From assembly GCA_911728435.2 (NCBI GenBank), contig OU452198.1, forward strand, positions 13,674,001 to 13,738,000: a stretch of DNA of 64,000 nucleotides, given 5' to 3'. Each line of letters begins with the position of its first letter. The stretch's first letter is position 1. Below, one piece after another: positions 56,042 to 64,000 of the stretch. Under the pieces are notes generated by a model, which did no database searches, was not told where the DNA came from, and worked only from the letters and a program-made list of their open reading frames with translations. The translations under genes were made by a program, and so were the position numbers. Origin of the DNA: Apoderus coryli. Taxonomy: Eukaryota > Arthropoda > Insecta > Coleoptera > Attelabidae.

Positions 56042-57505
56042 CTACTTTAATTTGGAAAAAAGATCCTTAGTTACACAATGATCAACGGCATGAAGTAAAT
56101 CGAAGAGTTCCTCAGTACATTGTTCGGTAGTTTGCTTTCGGGAATTCACTCTATCATTACAGGCTTCATATTTTTCAGCTAGATGTTTACAATGGTCTGT
56201 TTCTCGACATTTCTCCTAGAAAATATAAAGATATAAATACGGAATTAATTTATACTTCTACTTTTTGATATTTCTTCTAAAAATTAATTAAAATGTTTGA
56301 ACTTTTAAATAAGTGCTATTTCAACTCTCAAGGCGAAATAGATAATAATAATAACGGATTTTTAAGAAAAAAAATAGATTGGAAATTGAACGTGTCCAGT
56401 CACTGCAAGAACTAGCACTCAATTAGTATCTAAGTATACATCGAAACTTAAACATTAACTCAGCACATAAAGTTTGGATGCATTTTTCTTTCTAATTCTA
56501 ATTTTATTGAATATTTTGATTGTTAAGTTCAATGTAAATATTCCTAATTTTATTGAATATTTTGATAGTTAAGTTCAATGTGAATATTCCTAATTGTCAC
56601 ATTTAGCATTCCTTTTTTTTTCACAATGTGCCTTCCTAAAACTTCGCTTAAGAATTTTAAAATAAACTGTTTTCCCCAGTACAAAGTGTTTTTACATTTT
56701 GAAATATTAGATATTTTTGTTCATGAATGTATATATTTGTAATTATTTTTCATCAATCCATAAATCAAATTGTTTATAGAAAAGAGATGGTACTTTATAT
56801 GTTTCCAGCGATCTTGTGAGAATTTGAAAAAAGTACGACTCGTTCAAAGACAACAGTAATTGTAGACTTAGACAAGACAATGCATTATTCTATTTTTTTC
56901 CTAACCGGTTCTAATTCGGCCATGAAAAAAACAACACAATATCTCATCGGTGTACCTAAATCACTAAATCGACAATGTTCGACCTCTGGTATTTAAATAA
57001 AACGATTTTTTTTCCCGTTAAAGTAAAAATCACAAAAACTGCCGTCATTTGTATAGCCGGCTCCAGAAGCTGTCGTGATATAAATATAACACATCATGAA
57101 TGAATATCTATTGTTGGTATCTAGTATTTTCCGATTGCTAAATGCAATGCAAAATAATCTAAAATTAGAAAATAAATAAATAGAATACTGAGTTTGGAGT
57201 TTCATTTTATTTAAAGCCCTCGTACCTATATAGAGATAATTTGCAAACTTCGTAACTTGTAATAGATTAAGTGATAGCACTATTATTTTATCAATTTAAA
57301 TAAAAAGGGCTTAATATTGTAAAAACCTTTAGAAAATGTCCTGTTTTTATGTAACAAAAAGTAGTAAAATCTTGAAATATTTTTGAGGTTATAATTATAA
57401 ATGAGTTGCTGTTCATACCCTTAAAATTTGTTGTGGATCTTGTAATTCATCATCATCATCAGCTTTAACTCTTGGGAATCTTGGAATAAATTTATCGAAC
57501 CACAT
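56042..57505 (-). CDS. UQCRH: Cytochrome b-c1 complex subunit 6 (hinge protein)
   Basis: Exon 1 57419-57505 (29 codons, MWFDKFIPRFPRVKADDDDE...) and exon 2 56042-56215 (57 codons plus stop). The intron is 1,203 nt, phase 0, with GTATGA donor and TTCTAG acceptor. The product is 86 residues. Exon 2 has the hinge-protein pattern: EKCRETDHCKHLAEKYEACN and CTEELFDLLHAVDHCV, with the cysteines (KC, HC, AC, QC, HC) that form the disulfide-linked helical hairpin. The acidic run DDDDE before it is the family's acidic patch. It helps cytochrome c1 dock cytochrome c in complex III of the inner mitochondrial membrane. The intron contains a tandem duplication of about 48 bp (about 56497-56595). Confidence 0.93.
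56497..56595. repeat. ~48-bp tandem duplication in UQCRH intron
   Basis: CTAATTTTATTGAATATTTT followed by GATTGTTAAGTTCAATG occurs twice in a row with two or three differences. Confidence 0.75.
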
Positions 57506-58197
57506 CTCTTTAAATTCAAATTAAAATTTATAGTAATATTTTACGTAATATTAGGATTGATTAGTATTTTAATACAAATGAAATTCAGGGCTGTCCAGAA
57601 CTTCACGTTAAAAAGCTCAAATCTCATTGGTTGAAAGACAACCACAGTGTCTCAAAAAATTATTTCGAATAATGAAAATTAATATTTACAATAACTAAAT
57701 TAATGGCCGTAGAAATTTGTATTCTAAACAATGCCTAAACTATAAAATATATGTATTGATTAAAGTTTTCTTGAAAATTTTGTTAAAATATTCTTCACAT
57801 GAATACAATTTTTATTTTGAATAACGCATATTCAATTGACAGTAATGACATTTCACCGTTGCAATTATTTGACATTCTATCGAGGTTAGGTAAATTAGTG
57901 TTAGTCGTTGTTTATTAAATTCTGAAAAATTAATATTTCTAGTGTTTTATATATATTTTTTTGAATTACAACTAATGCTAACACCTTCCTTCTACATTAA
58001 AAACTAAAAATTACTCCTCAAAACAATGTATGCACTTAGAAAATTTGATCCTAGTTGAGCCTAAATAAAAACTTGTTTATATTTAATATTAGTTATTAAG
58101 TTTTGACTGTGTTTAATCGAATATCAACATAAACTAGGTAACTATATTAACAACTGCTAGAAAATAAAACAATCTGAATTTTCTCTTTGTTACAGAT
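57506..58197. promoter_or_regulatory. Divergent promoter region, UQCRH / Set1
   Basis: 692 bp between the two start codons. TTTGTTACAG at 58186-58195 looks like an acceptor just before the Set1 ATG, so Set1 probably has a non-coding first exon here. No defined transcription-factor site was recognised. Confidence 0.45.
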
Positions 58198-61100
58198 ATG
58201 AACGGTATGGAACACAGAGGACATGGTCACCCAAATGCGGGGAAACCTAAAAACTACAAATTACTTGTAGACCCTTTCTTGGTTAAAGGTACCACAAAAT
58301 TGTATAGGTACGATGGGGTGGTACCGAATGATAATTCATATCCTCCGGTGACACTAAGGGACCCCAGGTCGCATTTAACAAGAATTTGGACCAGGCTGGA
58401 AAACTTGGAACTTCCTGTACCTAGGTGAGAAATACTTAATGTAAAATATGTATTGTCCTTCCTGAAACATTAAACACTTGTGATGATACTCTTTAAAACA
58501 AAATAAATATCTGTAGGTAGGCTTGTTTACTTACATGGTCTATTGATTTAGTTTAACGAAAATAAGTTATAATAGGTATGTCTAATTTTTGTACGATATT
58601 TCCTGCATCCTATAACATTTTTAAATTATCAAAAACAATACATTAAAGATAAAATTTTTGGATACTTATATTTATTGTTTGCCTTTTCAAACATAACCTC
58701 AAATTTATTAATTCTTTAATTATTACTATCAGACTTACTTATTTTTTTTTACTAAGAGCAAAGATATTATATATTATACTTTGCTAATAGCAATCACTCT
58801 GTAATTAGGAATCATGAATATAATATTTACAATTGTTGAAAAGAAGCAATGCCTACAACAGTCTACAGTATTTTCAATACTTTTAACATAGGAATTTTTT
58901 AATAACCATTTGTTTATTATGATCTTAATTTGAGAAATAATTTAAGGAATGCGCTTAATTTCGTATTTGGGAACTGCTTATTTACAGTTTCTTATATAAC
59001 TAACAAATGCTTAAATCATTTCTCAAAAGAAAATTTAACAAAGGATTGCATTATGTATAACCTCACTTTTACGTATTTAATTTTTGCTGGAGAAAAGTTT
59101 ATATTACCTATTTTCAATATAATTATATTATTTTCTGACCTATGCCCTTTCAAAAACATCTCAATAAAATTAAAATTGTAATGTTTTAAAAAAAATCTAC
59201 GTGGATGATGATGCAATCTAGTTCGGTATGTCAAATTTTTTTATGGTGACATTCATCGATTTACAGGGTTGGATTGATAATTTATTGCACATTAATAGTA
59301 TAATTCCAGTAACTGTAGGGAAGTATTTTATATTTTAAACTGTACAGGATGTTTCAAAAAGACCCGTCAATATTTAAGGGAATTATTTTTAGGCGAATTA
59401 TTCGCAAATATTCTTAGTATGTTGAAAAATGTTTTAAATTTGTATCTCATAAACGAAGCAACATACGAAAAAAATACAAGAGACAAAAAAGTTTTAGTTT
59501 TAGTTGCCTTATCTCAAGACAATATCGAAATTAAATTACAGTCAGTGGCGTACATATTTTTGTCAATAATTTTTATTAAGTTGCCTCCCTAACGCCACTG
59601 GACTTAATAATTTTGATCTAGTTAGGGCCATATAAGCTCCCTATTTCTACCAACAAATCTGCCGAATTGCAAAGAAATCGGTTAGGAGATATTTGACTTA
59701 ATTAAAGAAAAACCGTTATTTACAAAAAAACTTTCTTGTATCTGGGCACTTTTTTTCATAAAATGAGAAATCACCCCCTTAAATATTGCCGCATCGTTTT
59801 GAAACAGCCTGGATAATATACAGGGTGTTTCTTTAACAATGGGACAACCGTTAACTGGAGATACTATACGGGTCAAATACTGATGATTGACCCAAACTTG
59901 CATTATCCAAATGGTCAAATTGACAGCTTTATGTTTTTTAGTATGATTGAGCATGTTAATTTTTTTTTCGTTTCTCATCGCAGGCGTACTTACAACCTAT
60001 TGCTATGATAAATTATGTCTAAGCTTTTCACCCTTTATATCTAATGCTAAATAGTTTATTTATTAAAATGAACTGCACAATTTGTTTACGAGATTCAGAA
60101 ACCATTTTCTTTTTTTTGTCTGGTGTCAAGTGTGGCAATAGATCACAGATAGAGAATTATAGGCCGATCTCTATTCTTTACAATTTCTCAAAGTTGCTGG
60201 AGGTGGTTTTGTATAATCGAATTTATACAGGTGTTGGAGCATAGATGGTCTCCTACCAGCACGGATTCTTAACAGGAAGATCATCTGTTACAATCCTGGC
60301 CGTTTTCACGCAGTATGTCTCGGAAGCGTTGGGTTCTCGAGGTCAGGTTGACGTCATATATACCGAGTTCAGTAAAGCGTTCGATAGAATCGATCATTCG
60401 GTTTTGGTTAGGAAGCTTCCTGCGTTCGGGTTAAGCTACTGCTTCGCTCTTACATTAGGGGCAGAGATAAGTTTGTTTCTTATAACGGTTATAAATCAAG
60501 AAGCTACCATGTAACATCAGGAGTACCTCAAAGTTTGAATCTAGGTCCACTACTGTTCAATATTTTTATTAACGACCTGGGAAATAATTTAAAATCTGTA
60601 AGATTGATTTTTGCTGATGATGTGAAGGTTTACTCCACTGTGGACTCTGTTGACGACTGTCACGTTGTGCAAAATAGTCTGGATTTGGTCGGGGATTGGT
60701 GTGATGCCAATAATCTTATGGTGAACCCGGTAAAGTGCAAAATTGTGTCATATACTAGGAGAACGTTCCCTATTGATTTTGAATGTAGAATTCACGACAC
60801 CGCAATGTCACGTGTGGAAAATACCAGGGATCTTGGTGTTATGTTCGATTCGCGCTTTACCTTCAGCGAACACATAATGACGATGATAGCTGATGCATCC
60901 AAGGCATATGGTTACATCAATGTCAATACGCTAAAAAAATTGTACTCCGCGTACGTTAGGTCCAAACTTGAATATTGCTCTCTGATCTGGTATCCCTGCT
61001 ATGGTTGTTACAAGCAAAATATTGAAAGAGTACAACGCAAATACAAACAGCATCTGTCTTTCAAATCCGATGGTAAGTTATCCTGAGCGTGTCCCATATG

Positions 61101-62257
61101 GCTATTTAACGGGCAGATTTGGTGTGCAAGCATTGCAATTGAGGCGGGATCTTTCATGCATAAGCAATGTTTGTAAAGTGTTTAACGGCGTTATTGATTG
61201 TCCTGCTCTGCTTGAAGGATTCCGTCTGACTGTTCCGCGAATGAACTAGAGAAGTCATCAATTATTTCACTGTGATGGAGCTAGAACGAATATTATGTTG
61301 AGGTCCCCATTGTCCACCATGTCTCGTGCGTTCAATGTGGTGTGCCGGAATTGTGATTTGTTTCATGACACATTGAAACATATTTTGGCGGCCGCAGAAC
61401 TTGTGCTTGGTTGTGATGATTGAATTATAATTTTTATGTTTATTTCTTTATTTATATTTGTATTAATTTAGTTCTGTTATGTAAAGTTATCAAGTTATTG
61501 TGTTATATATATTTATATTCATCATATTGATACTTTTGTGTAATTGCTCTGTAAATGAAAATTTTCTGTTGAGCAATAAAGCATTCATTATTATTATTAA
61601 AATGGTCGTTTTTGTAGCTATCTGATTCTGCTTTCTGATGAAATTGTCGTTACAATTTCCAACAAATCTTCTCCCCCGCATAATGAAGTAAATGGTTCTA
61701 TCATCTATCGTTAAACTGCTGACACTCCTAACAGTTCTAGAGCAGTTATTGTACAAATCTTCGCGCTTAGCAATGATAACTTCAAGCTTATTTTTAATAG
61801 TAATAGTTAATATATTGCTAATTATTTATTGTAGGTTTAGAATTGATAACAATTATGTGGGGGATCCACCGCCTCTAGAAGTTACAATTTTTCATCTCAA
61901 CGACAACATTGACAAACAATTTTTGAGAGACATCGTACAAAAGTTTGGAGTTATTGAGGAATTATTTATCTATCATCATCCTGTAACTAATAAGCATTTA
62001 GGTATAGTATTGTTAATATATTTGTTTTATTTTCTATTATTGTAATTTTATAAATTTTAAAGGAATCGGTCGTGTAGTATTTGATGAAGTAGAATCTGCA
62101 AAAGCTTGTGTGGAAAAATTGAATACCACAAGTGTTATGGGAAAAATTTTAGATGTATTTCTGGATGCTTTTGGAGAAAAATGCAAGGCTAAATTTGAAG
62201 ATTTAACTGCAGAAAAGAAGGCAGCACCAACTCCAACTGTGGAGAGCACACCAAAAG
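58198..62257 (+). CDS. Set1: Histone H3K4 methyltransferase Set1/SETD1, 5' part
   Basis: Exons 58198-58424, 61835-62001 and 62063-62257. Phases match: AG|G at the first junction, G|GA at the second. The third exon ends in GTAAAA at 62258 and the gene continues beyond the window. Exon 1 gives NYKLLVDPFLVKGTTKLYRY, LRDPRSHLTRIWTRLENLEL and PVPR, the conserved SETD1 N-terminus. Exons 2 and 3 give VTIFHLNDNIDKQFLRDIV, FGVIEELFIYHHPVTNKHLG, IGRVVFDEVESAKACVEKLN and SVMGKILDVFLDAFGEKCK, the RRM of SETD1 (about residues 85-180). The SET domain that methylates H3K4 within COMPASS is outside. Intron 1 (3.4 kb) has taken a LINE and small DNA elements; intron 3 holds an RTE-like LINE and a Tc1-like relic. 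Confidence 0.9.
59342..59814. mobile_element. Small inverted-repeat DNA element in Set1 intron 1
   Basis: Ends TACAGGATGTTTCAAAAAG and the inverse CGTTTTGAAACAGCCTGGA, with inverted similarity of about 37 bp to AATATTTAAGGG. The same end sequence is found at 16184. No transposase. A second CAGGGTGTTTC end at 59821 belongs to another copy or family. Confidence 0.6.
60110..61599 (+). pseudogene. Jockey/CR1-like LINE RT in Set1 intron 1
   Basis: IENYRPISILYNFSKLLEVV, a stop at 60242, MVSYQHGFLTGRSSV, DVIYTEFSKAFDRIDHSVLV, a frame change near 60500, LGPLLFNIFINDLG, LIFADDVKVYST (catalytic FADD) and RDLGVMFDSRFTFSEHI. Then another frame change and ALQLRRDLSCISNVCKVFNG. The 3' end has GAGCAATAAAGCATTC and an ATT repeat tail ending at 61599. 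5' truncated. Related to the LINE at 27479-28925. Confidence 0.85.
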
Positions 62258-62574
62258 GTAAAACAATTTTCTACCAGAATTACGTTTCCAATTATCTTTC
62301 AAATTTGTTCATTATAACGCAGTTCGACTTATTGTTATTCGGGACTAAACAAATGAATGAAACTTACAAAAAAATAAAATAAATATTAGTAACGTGTATT
62401 CCTTTCCCTTGCATTAATGACTGCTTGAACTCGACGAGGTTTACTCGGGGCTGGTGTGTGCCTTCAAATACGTCGGCCTAATTCCTACCTGATTCAGATA
62501 TTCTCGGACTATTTTGGCTGTGTGGGGCCTAGCATTCTTCTTCTTCGGATACTATCCACTAATGGATGTTGCGA

Positions 62575-63387
62575 TCACATTTTCCATCTCCTCTCTATCT
62601 CTTGCATTAGGGTCTGTATGTCATTTATTCCTGCCCACTGTCTTATGTTCCGCAACCAGGACAATTTCTTCCTTCCTATCCCTCTACGGCCCTCTATCTT
62701 ACCCTCGATCAACAAGTGTAAATACTCATACTTCTTGTTCCTCATGACGTGCCCCATATATGAAGTCTTTCTCTTTTTAATGGTGGTTAACAGTTCACGT
62801 TCTTTGTTGATGTTGGACAGAACTTCTACGTTTGTTATTCTTGCAGTCCACGGTATCTTGAGCATTCTGCGGTAAAGCCACATCTCGAACGCTTCCAATT
62901 TGTTAATGTTGTTGACTTTAAGGGTCCAACCTTCCATCCCGTAGAGAAGTACTGACCACACATAGCACTTTAAGAATCTCAACCTCAGACCAAGATCGAA
63001 GTCCGAGCAACTAAATACTCTCCTCAGTCTTAGGAATGCTTGTCGGGCTTGTTCTATGCGACTCTTGACCTCGATATCAGAGGTCCACATGCCCAAGTAT
63101 TTAAATTTGTTCACTCTGTCTATGCGCATTGCGTTGAATGTTAACTGTGAGTCTTCAAACGCATTTAGGTTCCTTGATATTATCATAAACTTCGTATTTT
63201 TAGTGTTTATGTTTAGACCCATCAATCTGCTATGTTGACCGACTGTGTTGATCAGTCTTTGTAAGTCTTGCATGTTATCAGTGATGAGCACTGTGTCATC
63301 AGCATAACGTGTGTTAGCATTATCATGCATGAAAGTGCCATGTTCGTCCATAGTAACCATAACATTTCTGTAATGTACCACCGCCAA
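62575..63387 (-). pseudogene. RTE-like LINE RT, 3' part
   Basis: An open frame of 270 residues with TRYADDTVLITDNMQDLQRL (catalytic YADD), FKYLGMWTSDIEVKSRIEQA, RQAFLRLRRVF, SVLLYGMEGWTL, LYRRMLKIPWTARITNVEVL and TSYMGHVMRNKKYEYLHLLI. These are typical of RTE/BovB-like reverse transcriptases. The frame is uninterrupted from about the catalytic motif to the stop at 62575, but everything upstream (endonuclease, fingers) is missing. Lies in Set1 intron 3 in the opposite orientation. Confidence 0.8.
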
Positions 63388-63599
63388 GGAAGACGCTCGT
63401 CAATACAAACTGGAGCATATCTTTGTCCGTTTCTTCTCCATACTCATCGACGTCTGTTAGATTATGTTTTATATTTGTTTAAGTTATTATGTTTATAGTT
63501 TTTTATAATCCTGTATTTTATGTTGACCTGTTTTGGAACAATGAGATTTTTGAGTTGTCATTGAATAAAAAATAGTTTGAAAGCTAACAGTAGTTGAAT

Positions 63600-64000
63600 A
63601 GTTTTTAATAGAAAATTAGATAAAATACAGTCCATATATATATAGTAATAGAATTAACAACGTCCATCTGAGCCATTGAACCAAAAACGTGACTCATCTG
63701 AGAACAGCCAATCTTCCAATTCGATGCCGTGGTTGCAATGGTGGCCCTGTAGCCATCCTTCTACAAGGGAAGCCGTTACTACGAAATGTTCTTCTAACGG
63801 TCTATTCATTAACATTTCTAACCTCTTGTGGTTGATTACGAAAAAAATACGCGGAAGCATTTCTATTCCGCAAACCTGTGGACACCAAAAATCTGGCATT
63901 TCTTTGAGCGGTGCCTCTTTTTCTTCCAGATCCCGGTCCTCTTATCAAGCCAGTTTCCTAAGGCGACAATATCCTGTAAGAATACGTAGCCCGTTCTTAC
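63600..64000 (-). pseudogene. Tc1-like transposase fragment at window edge
   Basis: Minus strand from the edge: TGPGSGRKRGTAQRNARFLV (helix-turn-helix region, one frame), then GWLQGHHCNHGIELEDWLFS with SDESRFWFNGSDGR, the first catalytic aspartate region of Tc1-like elements. Frame changes and loss of the rest make it a relic. Confidence 0.6.

Noticed and set aside
56993..57280. 95-residue minus-strand frame inside the UQCRH intron.
   Set aside because: Within an intron bounded by clear splice sites; composition is that of AT-rich noncoding DNA.

Overview
The window is AT-rich eukaryotic nuclear DNA that looks like an insect genome. It carries spliced housekeeping genes with short introns (54-57 nt in several cases). 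These sit in a dense bed of mariner/IS630-like, hAT, THAP-type, BEL-like, Jockey/CR1-like and RTE-like elements. No species can be named from the sequence alone; nothing suggests bacteria, a plasmid or an intact virus.

Host genes. The real genes are on the right. (1) A minus-strand gene of unknown function starts at 52994, with exons at 52901-52994, 52428-52846, 50351-50698 and 46314-47213. Its terminal exon lies about 17 kb away at 28983-29204 and has a near-identical second copy at 23682-23903. All splice phases agree, giving about 661 aa. (2) MED21 (Mediator subunit 21), plus strand, has four exons in 53943-54748 and is complete at 144 aa. (3) UQCRH (complex III hinge protein), minus strand, has two exons in 56042-57505 and is complete at 86 aa. 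(4) The 5' part of Set1 (H3K4 methyltransferase), plus strand, has exons at 58198-58424, 61835-62001 and 62063-62257 and runs off the right edge. Genes 1/2 and 3/4 are divergent pairs that probably share promoter regions.

Transposon landscape. 0-21 kb is intergenic: a hAT C-terminus, two copies of a DUF7869-like transposon protein (one split by a mariner), THAP-type exons, a pogo-like tail, a BEL-like integrase end with LTR, a non-autonomous hAT with an 8-bp target duplication, and many inverted-repeat elements with CAGGGTG-type ends. 21-32 kb holds minus-strand LINEs and a 2.8-kb direct duplication about 5.3 kb apart. 32-41 kb holds mariner and LINE wreckage and a GC-richer stretch without recognisable genes. 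41.3-45.2 kb is a nearly full-length LINE with a PHD-finger ORF1, EN-RT ORF2 and poly(A) tail. 46-53 kb and 58-64 kb are gene introns filled with LINE and mariner remnants.

Main discovery candidate. Scattered through the window are sequences that fit the hammerhead self-cleaving ribozyme (CUGANGA, stem II, GAAA, palindromic ACAUGU stem III, NUH site). Stem I and stem II change between families but keep pairing. Three lie in palindromic elements flanked by direct repeats of 11-20 nt and share a tail motif. They look like non-autonomous retroelements of the Penelope-like or retrozyme type; no reverse transcriptase for them is seen here.
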